From Candidatus Zixiibacteriota bacterium (lineage in GTDB: Bacteria > Zixibacteria > MSB-5A5 > GN15 > PGXB01), in NCBI GenBank assembly GCA_030591405.1, contig JAUVBC010000107.1, positions 1 through 7,174 on the forward strand: 7,174 nucleotides of DNA. Direction: 5' to 3'. Positions 1 to 6,132 of this stretch are shown here, one piece after another. The stretch's first letter is position 1, and each line of letters starts with the position of its first letter. The notes under the pieces were generated by a model. It was not told where the DNA came from, did not search any database, and saw nothing but the letters and a program-made list of their open reading frames with translations. Made by a program: the position numbers and the translations under genes.

Positions 1-229
1 AGCTAACGTTTCATATTCAAAGGCGGCCGAACTCGCCCCCGGAAATATGTAGATTCTTTTTTGGCAGGCGGCAACATTGGTGGGAGTCGATGAATTGGAA
101 AAGGCTCTACCGATTTTTAAGGTAGTATTTGATGCCGATAAATCATGGCGCGAACTTGTCCCTCGTCTGGTCAAAGCCGACCTATTACCTGACGACGATA
201 CCATCATTAAACAGATTATGGAATTGTGA
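1..229 (+). pseudogene. 3' end of a DUF1028 family gene (PG_binding_2-like C-terminal domain), interrupted by an in-frame TAG
   Basis: The frame ending at the TGA of 227-229 reads as a helical repeat-like tail: AAELAPGN, then FWQA, EKALPIFKVVF, SWRELVPRL and IIKQIMEL. This pattern (AAELAPGN, FW.A, EALPLF..VF, WRELLPRL) is what I know from the C-terminal domain of DUF1028 proteins, an Ntn-hydrolase-like family of unknown function whose tail is called a putative peptidoglycan-binding domain. The frame is continuous with the left edge except for a TAG at 50-52, exactly where the family pattern usually has an acidic residue (APGN-x-E-hydrophobic-FW). One G-to-T change in GAG would explain it. It is therefore either a decaying gene or a sequence error. 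The N-terminal catalytic part lies outside the window. A second, shorter copy of the last residues occurs at 892-951. Confidence 0.6.
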
Positions 230-235
230 TAAATT

Positions 236-793
236 TTGACGGTGTTTTTGAAAAATAAAAGATGTCGAGGCCGCTGGTGTATTGGACTACGATTAATTCT
301 TCTAATTAATTTTACTGTAATCTGTCAATCATGCCTGGATTATTATATGCCCGATTCAGAAAAAATAGAGGAATCGGAAATTTTCGGTAAGTATGTGGCT
401 AATTTTGGAGAAGAACCCGAATATATTGAGCTAAAAAGCGATACAACATATGTGCATTATACAAAAATAAGAGATGGATTAGTATTTATAGAGGAGGGAT
501 TCTGGATGTTTCAATCAAAATCCTTTGATATTCCATCTAAAAGTGTCTTGCCAACCCCTGGATTGGGACACGTTAAGATATTAACATACTGCAAGGACAA
601 CCGTATTTCATTTTCTAATTTTGTCAGAAGAACACCTGAAATCCTAAATGAATATAGACCTCTCCCGGAGGGAAAGTTAAATACATCTCATCACACATGG
701 GGAACCTGCCTTTTCAAATTTAATGATACTATAATAATTGTTTATGATATGTGGGCTGAACAATATTATACCAAGGAAACCATAAATCAGTAA
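236..793 (+). CDS. Hypothetical protein, probable lipoprotein, A+T-rich
   Basis: I do not recognise the family of this 185-residue protein. The N-terminus has a basic stretch (residues 6-19, KNKRCRGRW onward), a hydrophobic core (about 18-29, LRLILLINFTVI) and a cysteine at 33 in the context CQSC, which suggests export and lipid attachment. The lipobox is weak, with Cys30 and Gln31 at -3 and -2. The mature part alternates short strands with turns (YIELKSDTTYVHY, GLVFIEEGFWMF, GTCLFKFNDTIIIVYD), as in small beta-barrel or beta-sandwich lipoproteins. That structural reading is inference. The start is TTG at 236. GTG at 242 or TTG at 248 would also keep the whole signal, and the only purine-rich ribosome site, GGA at 220-222, is poor. 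G+C is about 34 percent, against roughly half in sampled stretches of sdhA, so recent acquisition is possible. It sits between two copies of a DUF1028 tail. Confidence 0.6.
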   Translation: MTVFLKNKRCRGRWCIGLRLILLINFTVICQSCLDYYMPDSEKIEESEIFGKYVANFGEEPEYIELKSDTTYVHYTKIRDGLVFIEEGFWMFQSKSFDIPSKSVLPTPGLGHVKILTYCKDNRISFSNFVRRTPEILNEYRPLPEGKLNTSHHTWGTCLFKFNDTIIIVYDMWAEQYYTKETINQ

Positions 794-818
794 TATGGTG
801 ACTTAAGTGATCGGGAGG

Positions 819-879
819 CCCACACTTTAGTGTCGGTTTCTCAAAAAACATCGTTACTTAACCCACCATAAATAGTGGG
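819..879. repeat. Pair of imperfect hairpins, possible REP-like intergenic element
   Basis: The first hairpin (819-836) pairs CC with GG and ACAC with GTGT around a TTTA loop, with one C/C mismatch between the two helices. The second (862-879) pairs CCCAC with GTGGG around an 8-base A+T-rich loop. They are separated by about 25 bases, including a short A-run (842-847). Two close G+C-rich hairpins in an otherwise A+T-rich spacer resemble dispersed intergenic palindromic elements. Only one copy is in the window, so its repeat status is inference. The first hairpin may also serve as a weak transcription end for the lipoprotein gene. Confidence 0.35.
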
Positions 880-891
880 GCACCTTGGGAC

Positions 892-951
892 ATGGTCGAT
901 CTGACACCGGACAACAAAGCAATCATCAAACAGATTATGGAATTAAAGTAA
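892..951 (+). pseudogene. Short remnant or second copy of the DUF1028 gene tail
   Basis: Read in frame to the TAA at 949-951, this gives VDLTPDNKAIIKQIMELK, which parallels the end of the upstream DUF1028 frame (ADLLPDDDTIIKQIMEL). Over the 16 aligned codons (898-945 against 179-226) I count 36 of 48 identical bases, with a 17-base identical core (928-944 against 209-225). The frame is closed by a TAA at 859-861, and nothing between there and 892 resembles the rest of the domain, so this is a fragment. An ATG at 892 exists, but a functional 19-residue peptide is unlikely. It points to an old tandem duplication or an insertion that split or copied the gene end. Confidence 0.55.
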
Positions 952-1047
952 ACGAAGTATATAGGCTTACCTATTTATAATTCTGATCTCTAAAGTAAGA
1001 TTTCGGAAATTGTCCATAATTTTCATCTGTGAAAAACAGTTTTTTGG

Positions 1048-1076
1048 TTGACTGTCCCGTGCCATATTTGTATGTT
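1048..1076 (+). promoter_or_regulatory. Sigma70-like promoter of the sdhCAB operon
   Basis: TTGACT (1048-1053) and TATGTT (1071-1076) are separated by exactly 17 bases. The TTGACT matches the -35 consensus in five of six positions, and the -10 keeps the TAT and final T. Transcription would start near 1083, leaving a leader of about 40 bases before the sdhC ATG at 1122. The position just upstream of a tightly packed operon supports the call. If the organism uses a Bacteroidota-type primary sigma factor, the real promoter may differ. Confidence 0.45.
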
Positions 1077-1121
1077 TTTTCTCAAAGAAATAAACTTTCA
1101 AAAAATTAGCAGGAATAGAAT

Positions 1122-1826
1122 ATGACAAATAATCAACCCTTGGGATTTTCAAAGGCATCGGTTGGTAAAAAGGTGCTGATGGCAATCACAGGTATTTCTG
1201 TCATTGGATTTTTAACAGCTCATTTGATTGGTAATCTGCAACTTTTTGTCGGACAGGATCAACTTAACAGCTATGCTGAAACTTTACAAAATATGGTTGC
1301 CGCGAAATGGATGTTCAGATCGGTGATTTTAATACTTTTTGCTATCCATATTTGGAAAGGTATTGTCCTCTGGCTTGAAAATAGAAAGGCACGGCCGGTA
1401 TCTTATATGAAAGACGTTACACTTGAAGCCTCGGTGGCATCAAGAACAATGTTTTGGACCGGCGCATTGATTCTCTCTTTTGTTGTCTATCATCTTTTAC
1501 ATTTTACGATGATTACCACCAACCCTGAGTATGCTAATCTTCCATTAGACAACGGCCGATTCGACGTTTACTCAATGGTTATATTAGGGTTCCAGAACTA
1601 TACTATCTCCGCTGTTTACTTCATCGCTCTGTCCTTAATGGCATTCCATCTCAGTCATGCGATATCATCAGTGTTCCAGACTTTCGGCCTGACTAAACCG
1701 ACTATATTGCCAAAGTTAAAAATAGTCAGCAATCTTATTGCCCTGATCTTTTTTATCGGTTATGTCTCAATGCCGATTGCTGTCCTCTTAAATATTATTA
1801 GTCTGCCGACTGGAGGTAACCTATGA
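1122..1826 (+). CDS. sdhC: Succinate dehydrogenase/fumarate reductase cytochrome b subunit (single-subunit, b558 type)
   Basis: This 234-residue membrane anchor carries haem b and the quinone site, handing electrons between the SdhB iron-sulfur clusters and the membrane quinone pool. It has five hydrophobic helices, at roughly 18-36, 65-86, 110-130, 160-185 and 202-227, as in the one-subunit anchors of type B complexes. Candidate haem ligands lie in the first four helices: His34 (TAHLIGNL), His76 (FAIHIWKG), His124 or His127 (YHLLHF) and His176 or His179 (FHLSHA). This fits two haems, as in Wolinella FrdC. The N-terminal S-x-GKK-hydrophobic motif (SVGKKVLMAITG) is typical of the family. An AGGA at 1111-1114 lies seven bases before the ATG. 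It is the first gene of the operon, and its TGA overlaps the sdhA ATG by four bases. No SdhD is present or expected. The direction of the complex (oxidation or fumarate reduction) cannot be told from sequence alone. Confidence 0.93.
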   Translation: MTNNQPLGFSKASVGKKVLMAITGISVIGFLTAHLIGNLQLFVGQDQLNSYAETLQNMVAAKWMFRSVILILFAIHIWKGIVLWLENRKARPVSYMKDVTLEASVASRTMFWTGALILSFVVYHLLHFTMITTNPEYANLPLDNGRFDVYSMVILGFQNYTISAVYFIALSLMAFHLSHAISSVFQTFGLTKPTILPKLKIVSNLIALIFFIGYVSMPIAVLLNIISLPTGGNL

Positions 1827-3736
1827 AACTCGATGCAAAAATCCCATCCGGTCCTCTGACAGAAAAATGGGACAATTATAAATTTGAGATGAAACTGATC
1901 AGTCCCTCCAATAAAAGAAAATACAAAGCAATAGTTGTCGGCTCCGGTCTCGCCGGTGCATCGGCAGCAGCTTCCCTTGCTGAACTTGGATATAATGTCG
2001 ATTGTTTCTGCTATCAGGATTCTCCCCGCAGAGCGCACTCAATATCTGCTCAAGGCGGGATTAATGCTGCCAAAAATTACCAGAACGATGGTGACTCGAT
2101 TTATCGACTGTTCTATGATACTGTTAAAGGCGGTGATTTCAGATCTCGCGAAGCAAATGTTTATCGTCTGGCACAGGTCAGTAATAATATTATCGATCAG
2201 TGCGCCGCGCAGGGTGTTCCCTTTGCCCGTGAGTATGGCGGACTTCTAGATAATCGTTCTTTTGGTGGGTCCCAGGTATCACGGACATTTTATGCCCGTG
2301 GTCAAACCGGACAACAGCTCCTTCTCGGTGCCTATTCGGCTCTCTCGCGCCAGATAGGTCTTGGAAAAGTTAAGATGTATAATCGCACTGAGATGCTTGA
2401 TATAGTTGTGGTAGATGATCGCGCCGTCGGTATCGTGGTCAGAGATATGATCAACGGTAAAATATCATCCTACGCCGCCGATGTTGTAATATTAACCACC
2501 GGCGGATATGGAAATGTCTATTACCTCTCAACCAATGCTATTGGATGCAATGTAACCGCGGCATACCGTGCCTATAAAAAAGGTGCCCTTTTTGCCAACC
2601 CCTGTTATACGCAGATCCACCCGACCTGTATCCCGGTCTCTGGTGACTATCAGTCAAAACTTACGTTGATGTCGGAATCACTTCGTAATGATGGCCGTAT
2701 CTGGGTGCCAATAGCTAAAGGTGACAAACGCCCGGCGGCCCAGATACCTGAAGATGAACGAGATTATTTCTTGGAACGCAAATACCCAAGCTTTGGTAAC
2801 CTTGCGCCGCGCGATATCTCATCACGTTCGGCCAAAGAGGCATGCGACGATGGCCGTGGCGTTGGTGAAACCGGCGTTGGTGTCTATCTTGATTTTGCCG
2901 ATGCCATCGGCAGACTTGGTAAAAACGTTATCGCCGAAAGATATGGAAATCTTTTTGATATGTATGAACGAATAACCGGCGAAGATCCATATACCGTGCC
3001 GATGAGGATCTACCCCGCATCTCATTACACAATGGGCGGTCTCTGGGTTGACTATAATCTTGAGAGTACCATCCCGGGGTTATTTGTCCTGGGCGAAGCC
3101 AACTTCTCAGATCATGGCGCTAATCGTCTTGGCGCCTCAGCACTGATGCAGGGACTTGCCGATGGTTACTTTGTCGTTCCATATACTGTCGGTAACCATT
3201 TTGCCACCAAAGGTCCTGCGGGAGTCGATACGACTCATCCTGAATTTAAGAAAGTCGAGGAGGAAGTTAAACAGCGGACCGAGAAATTCCTCTCAATTGG
3301 CGGCAACCGTTCCGCCGATTCATTCCATCGTGAACTTGGAACGATAATGTGGGACAATTGCGGTATGGGTCGTAATGAAGCCGGTTTGAAAAAAGCGCTT
3401 GAGATGATTCCAAAAGTTCGTGAAGAATTCTGGCAAAACCTTAAGGTCCTGGGCAAAAACGAAGAGCTTAATCAAGCTCTTGAATACGCCGGACGAGTCG
3501 CCGATTTTATTGAGTTCTCCGAGGTAATGTGTCACGATGCTTTAGACCGCAATGAATCCTGCGGGGCTCACTTCCGCGAGGAATATCAAACAGCGGAGGG
3601 TGAAGCAATGCGAAACGATAACGATTATCTATATGTTGCCGCCTGGGAATACAAAGGTGTCGGCCAAAAACCGGAGATTCACAAAGAACCGCTTGAGTAT
3701 GAAAATATCAAACTGGCGACAAGGAGCTATAAATAA
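1823..3736 (+). CDS. sdhA: Succinate dehydrogenase/fumarate reductase flavoprotein subunit
   Basis: This 637-residue catalytic subunit interconverts succinate and fumarate using covalently bound FAD, and is attached to the membrane through SdhB and SdhC. The FAD-binding fold opens with GSGLAG (40-45). His72 in AHSISAQGGINAA is the expected covalent flavin ligand. The substrate site is visible as His266 (IHPT), Arg330 (the catalytic proton-shuttle arginine, in APRDISSRS), His401 (HYTMGG) and Arg435 (NRLGASAL). The C-terminal helical domain carries the ESCGAHFREE segment. Length and motifs are complete, with no sign of damage. The start at 1823 is fixed by GGAGGT (1812-1817), five bases upstream, inside the sdhC end. 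The ATGA overlap with sdhC indicates translational coupling. Its TAA shares one base with the sdhB ATG. The style of the C-terminus is that of type B enzymes, which usually work with menaquinone (family knowledge). Confidence 0.97.
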   Translation: MKLDAKIPSGPLTEKWDNYKFEMKLISPSNKRKYKAIVVGSGLAGASAAASLAELGYNVDCFCYQDSPRRAHSISAQGGINAAKNYQNDGDSIYRLFYDTVKGGDFRSREANVYRLAQVSNNIIDQCAAQGVPFAREYGGLLDNRSFGGSQVSRTFYARGQTGQQLLLGAYSALSRQIGLGKVKMYNRTEMLDIVVVDDRAVGIVVRDMINGKISSYAADVVILTTGGYGNVYYLSTNAIGCNVTAAYRAYKKGALFANPCYTQIHPTCIPVSGDYQSKLTLMSESLRNDGRIWVPIAKGDKRPAAQIPEDERDYFLERKYPSFGNLAPRDISSRSAKEACDDGRGVGETGVGVYLDFADAIGRLGKNVIAERYGNLFDMYERITGEDPYTVPMRIYPASHYTMGGLWVDYNLESTIPGLFVLGEANFSDHGANRLGASALMQGLADGYFVVPYTVGNHFATKGPAGVDTTHPEFKKVEEEVKQRTEKFLSIGGNRSADSFHRELGTIMWDNCGMGRNEAGLKKALEMIPKVREEFWQNLKVLGKNEELNQALEYAGRVADFIEFSEVMCHDALDRNESCGAHFREEYQTAEGEAMRNDNDYLYVAAWEYKGVGQKPEIHKEPLEYENIKLATRSYK

Positions 3737-4482
3737 TGAATCTTACATTATATGTCTGGCGTCAGAAAAACGCCGATGATAAGGGCAGGATGGAAACCTA
3801 TCAGGCCAATGATATAAGTTCCCACATGTCATTTTTAGAAATGCTTGATGTCGTCAACGAACGATTGCTCACCGATGGTATTGAGCCGATCGCATTCGAC
3901 CATGACTGCCGTGAAGGTATCTGCGGGATGTGTTCTCTGGTCATCAACGGCAATCCTCATGGACCGGAAAAAGGTACCACCGTTTGCCAGCTCCACATGA
4001 GACATTTTAAAGATGGTGATAAAATATATATTGAACCTTGGCGGGCCAAAGCATTTCCGGTTATAAAAGATCTAATTGTAGATCGTTCGGCCTTTGACCG
4101 CATCATGCAGGCAGGCGGGTTCGTTTCGGTCAATACCGGTGGCACCCCCGATGCCAACGCTATCCCGATCCCAAAGGAAAATGCCGACACTGCGATGGAT
4201 GCTGCCCAGTGTATCGGATGCGGTGCTTGTGTTGCTGCTTGTAAGAACGCCTCGGCGATGCTCTTTCTAGCGGCGAAGGTGTCGCAATACGCCTACCTTC
4301 CTCAAGGTCAGGCCGAGCGGACCGAGCGGGTCAAAAATATGCTTACCCAGATGGACCTCGAAGGATTCGGGAATTGCACTAACTTCTATGAATGTGAAGC
4401 TGTTTGCCCCAAAGAGATATCGGTGAAATTTATTGCCAAACTCAACCGTGAGTTCTTAAGAGCAACCGTCAAAAAACCGTGA
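3736..4482 (+). CDS. sdhB: Succinate dehydrogenase/fumarate reductase iron-sulfur subunit
   Basis: This 248-residue electron-transfer subunit connects the FAD of SdhA to quinone at SdhC through three clusters. The N-terminal ferredoxin-like domain has Cys58, Cys63, Cys66 and Cys84 for the [2Fe-2S] cluster (DCREGICGMC, then TTVC). In the C-terminal helical domain Cys159, Cys162 and Cys165 (CIGCGAC) with Cys224 (CPKE) are expected to hold [4Fe-4S]. Cys169, Cys214 and Cys220 are expected to hold [3Fe-4S], by alignment with the E. coli SdhB pattern. All ligands are present. The start is fixed by AAGGAG at 3721-3726, nine bases upstream, and by a TAATG overlap with sdhA. This is the last gene of the operon. 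It ends in TGA, 87 bases before the end of a converging gene. Confidence 0.96.
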   Translation: MNLTLYVWRQKNADDKGRMETYQANDISSHMSFLEMLDVVNERLLTDGIEPIAFDHDCREGICGMCSLVINGNPHGPEKGTTVCQLHMRHFKDGDKIYIEPWRAKAFPVIKDLIVDRSAFDRIMQAGGFVSVNTGGTPDANAIPIPKENADTAMDAAQCIGCGACVAACKNASAMLFLAAKVSQYAYLPQGQAERTERVKNMLTQMDLEGFGNCTNFYECEAVCPKEISVKFIAKLNREFLRATVKKP

Positions 4483-4538
4483 TCCCTGATAAAGATAGTA
4501 ACCTCCGTTTTTCGGTCAGCCGTTCAGTAATAGAGTAG

Positions 4539-4562
4539 GTCGAAATCCCGCAGGGTTTCGAC
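4539..4562. terminator. Hairpin between converging sdhB and dehydrogenase genes
   Basis: GTCGAAA (4539-4545) pairs with TTTCGAC (4556-4562), and CCC (4547-4549) pairs with GGG (4553-4555) around a GCA loop, with one bulged T. That is ten base pairs in all. It lies between two converging 3' ends, where a two-way transcription end or 3'-end protector is expected. No T-run follows on either strand, so a classical rho-independent terminator is not shown. One arm with its flank (4554-4566) is repeated in inverted orientation at 5553-5565, so it may also be a dispersed palindromic repeat. Confidence 0.45.
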
Positions 4563-4569
4563 AATTGGA

Positions 4570-5538
4570 CTAATACCCAATCTTTGGATTAACTCTGGTA
4601 TCGATTTTTTCGCCGTTGTTAATTTTGTTCAGAAGTTTTGCCAGCTCTTTTATCCGCATTGTCTCAATCTCATTATAGTGCCCGGCCAGATGCGGGGTAA
4701 CAACAACATTATTAAGTTCATGAAACCGATATTCCGATGGTTTTGTGTTTAAACGTGATTCTTTATCCTCGGGATAATTGTACCAGACATCCAACCCGGC
4801 TCGGATTCTTCCGCTTTTTAGTTCGTTATATAACGCTTCTTCATCGACAATCAATCCCCGGGCAATATTAATCAGAATTGCATCATCAGGCAACTTTGCT
4901 AATTCTTTTTCGCCAATCAACGCCTCAGTATCAAGAGTCAATGGTGCACAGATAAATAAAACATCAGCTTTTGGCAATAATTCATGTAATTTATCAGGCG
5001 GATAAATTTCGGCAATGTTATCTTTTGTACTATCGGCTTTCCGTTTTGTCGCCATAACCTTCATCCCGATACTATTACAAAAATGCCCAATCAGTTTCCC
5101 AATTGCACCATATCCAATAATCAATGCTGTTTTTCCCGACAAAGTCAATGCGTTGCTATCTGTATATCTCGGTCGCCAATCAAAATTCCTGAAATTGCGG
5201 TCAATCGGGATTATATCTTTGGCAACTGTTAACATCATACTAAAGGCAGTTTCAGCGGTTGGTATCGAATTATGATGAATATTATAAATCTTAATATCAG
5301 GAAATTGAAACATCAATTCGCGCGTCTGTTTTGGAAGTCCGGCCCAGGGAATCACCAGCGTATGTATCTTTTTATTACGTTTTAATATCTCTTCTTTCGG
5401 CAATCCCGAGATAATAACTTCGCTTTCATATACGGCATCATTCTCTTTACCGTATGTTAATTCAATATCCGAATCCAACGCGGCGGTTAATTGCTTTATC
5501 CAGTCTTTATCAAAATCTACCAGTAGATGTACTTTCAT
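4570..5538 (-). CDS. D-isomer-specific 2-hydroxyacid dehydrogenase family protein
   Basis: This 322-residue cytoplasmic NAD(P)-dependent oxidoreductase is expected to interconvert a 2-hydroxyacid and its 2-oxoacid. The substrate is not predictable. The N-terminal part of the catalytic domain (about 1-100) ends in HHNSIPTAETAFSMML, the family's signature helix region. The Rossmann domain begins LSGKTALIIGYGAIG, with the glycine motif at 142-147. Arg227 (NIARGLIVDEEAL) and His283 (TPHLAGH) correspond to the catalytic Arg and His. The usual catalytic Glu, five residues after the Asp of the DVF motif, is replaced: the stretch reads DVWYNYPED, putting Tyr255 at that position with Glu257 and Asp258 just after. 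There is no C-terminal ACT domain, so this is not a classical long SerA. The ATG at 5536-5538 has only a weak AGAG upstream. It ends with TAG. It follows the zinc-ribbon gene by 45 bases and may share its transcript. Confidence 0.88.
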   Translation of the reverse strand: MKVHLLVDFDKDWIKQLTAALDSDIELTYGKENDAVYESEVIISGLPKEEILKRNKKIHTLVIPWAGLPKQTRELMFQFPDIKIYNIHHNSIPTAETAFSMMLTVAKDIIPIDRNFRNFDWRPRYTDSNALTLSGKTALIIGYGAIGKLIGHFCNSIGMKVMATKRKADSTKDNIAEIYPPDKLHELLPKADVLFICAPLTLDTEALIGEKELAKLPDDAILINIARGLIVDEEALYNELKSGRIRAGLDVWYNYPEDKESRLNTKPSEYRFHELNNVVVTPHLAGHYNEIETMRIKELAKLLNKINNGEKIDTRVNPKIGY

Positions 5539-5552
5539 AATTTGACTCTATA

Positions 5553-5580
5553 AATTGTCGAAACCACAAGAATTTCAAAC
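5553..5580 (+). repeat. Degenerate copy of the 4539-4566 hairpin repeat
   Basis: AATTGTCGAAACC (5553-5565) is the exact reverse complement of 4554-4566, and both stretches belong to 28-base segments that keep a second TTTC-containing arm. Here the loop and right arm have diverged (CAAGAATTTCAAAC), so a strong hairpin no longer forms. It fills most of the 45-base gap between the dehydrogenase start and the zinc-ribbon gene end. Whether it is a mobile palindromic element or a coincidence cannot be decided from two copies. Confidence 0.4.
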
Positions 5581-5583
5581 AGC

Positions 5584-6120
5584 CTAATTTATTATGAGAA
5601 TAACCAACTCACAAATTGCAATTATGATTATTACAATAAGTAATGGAATATTTTGCTTGATATTCATATATTTCATAAATGGATCTAAACTATTAAAAAA
5701 TGACAATTTCTCAGTTGTCTTATTTATCAAAATAATTTCAATGATACCAATTGCTATAATTGATAATAAAATGCCAAATACGCCGAATATTATTCCAAAT
5801 GATTTCGATAGAATTATATCCTTTAAGAAAAAAGAACCTTCAATTGATTTTACTCTCGCCATTAAATATATTATAAATGCACCGTATGATGCAAAGCTCA
5901 TCGCAATAGTCCAGAGTCTATCAAAAAGTTTCTGTTTTTCAAGCTCGCTCATCTCTCTTTCAATTTTGGCATCTGAGTCTTTATGAACAATTAATCCTTG
6001 TTCTTCGCCTTTTAAGGGCACAATATTTAAAGCCTTACAGTGTTTGCACTCGGCAGCATCGCCGGGTGAAATGTATTTTATGATTATTTCATTACTGCAT
6101 TTATGACATTTAAATTTCAT
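5584..6120 (-). CDS. Zinc-ribbon membrane protein of unknown function
   Basis: This 178-residue protein has an N-terminal zinc ribbon: FKCHKC with Cys5 and Cys8, then ECKHC with Cys25 and Cys28, followed by a charged linker (about 38-66, EEQ...EREMSELEKQ). Three hydrophobic segments follow, at about 68-88, 104-132 and 158-177, the last very rich in isoleucine. I do not recognise a named family. Small membrane proteins with a cytoplasmic zinc ribbon are common and mostly uncharacterised. I chose the ATG at 6118-6120. AAAGG, read on the reverse strand at 6132-6128, lies seven bases upstream and overlaps the sppA stop codon, and the protein then begins right at the zinc ribbon. An upstream in-frame TTG at 6162 would add 14 residues lying over the sppA end and is unlikely. 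The coding sequence is very A+T-rich in its membrane part. The 10-base gap to sppA implies one operon. Confidence 0.75.
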   Translation of the reverse strand: MKFKCHKCSNEIIIKYISPGDAAECKHCKALNIVPLKGEEQGLIVHKDSDAKIEREMSELEKQKLFDRLWTIAMSFASYGAFIIYLMARVKSIEGSFFLKDIILSKSFGIIFGVFGILLSIIAIGIIEIILINKTTEKLSFFNSLDPFMKYMNIKQNIPLLIVIIIIAICELVILIIN

Positions 6121-6125
6121 AGATA

Positions 6126-6132
6126 CACCTTT
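6126..6132 (-). promoter_or_regulatory. Ribosome binding site of the zinc-ribbon gene, overlapping the sppA stop
   Basis: On the reverse strand the sequence is TAAAGGTG followed by seven spacer bases (counted from the GG) and ATG. The first TAA is the sppA stop codon. This decides the downstream start at 6120 over the TTG at 6162, and suggests that ribosomes finishing sppA re-initiate on the zinc-ribbon gene. Confidence 0.6.

Larger units (their letters stand above)
794..1121. other. Gene-free stretch between the lipoprotein gene and sdhC
   Basis: No intact gene is visible here on either strand. From left to right it holds an 8-base palindrome ACTTAAGT (801-808), a pair of imperfect hairpins (819-836 and 862-879), the DUF1028-tail remnant (892-951), about 95 A+T-rich bases without clear structure, and the sdh promoter and leader. 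No strong rho-independent terminator for the upstream gene is present. The first hairpin, followed by GGTTTCTC, is the nearest candidate. Confidence 0.7.

Noticed and set aside
50..52. Recoded amber codon inserting a special amino acid
   Set aside because: TAG is used as the normal stop by two other genes in the window, and the site is a plain acidic position in the family, not an active-site residue.
967..1185. Reverse-strand reading frame of 72 codons covering the sdh promoter and the start of sdhC
   Set aside because: It overlaps the promoter and a certain gene, has no recognisable domain, and its composition follows from the opposite strand.
1760..2038. Reverse-strand reading frame across the sdhC/sdhA junction
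   Set aside because: It lies entirely inside two complete, well-supported genes. No ribosome site or family signature.
4505..4515. CCG-TTTTT-CGG mini hairpin after sdhB
   Set aside because: Only three base pairs. Too weak to call a terminator.
5594..5986. Forward 130-codon frame opposite the zinc-ribbon gene
   Set aside because: It is the complement of isoleucine-rich helix codons, which naturally yields another hydrophobic frame. The reverse frame has a strong ribosome site and a four-cysteine motif.
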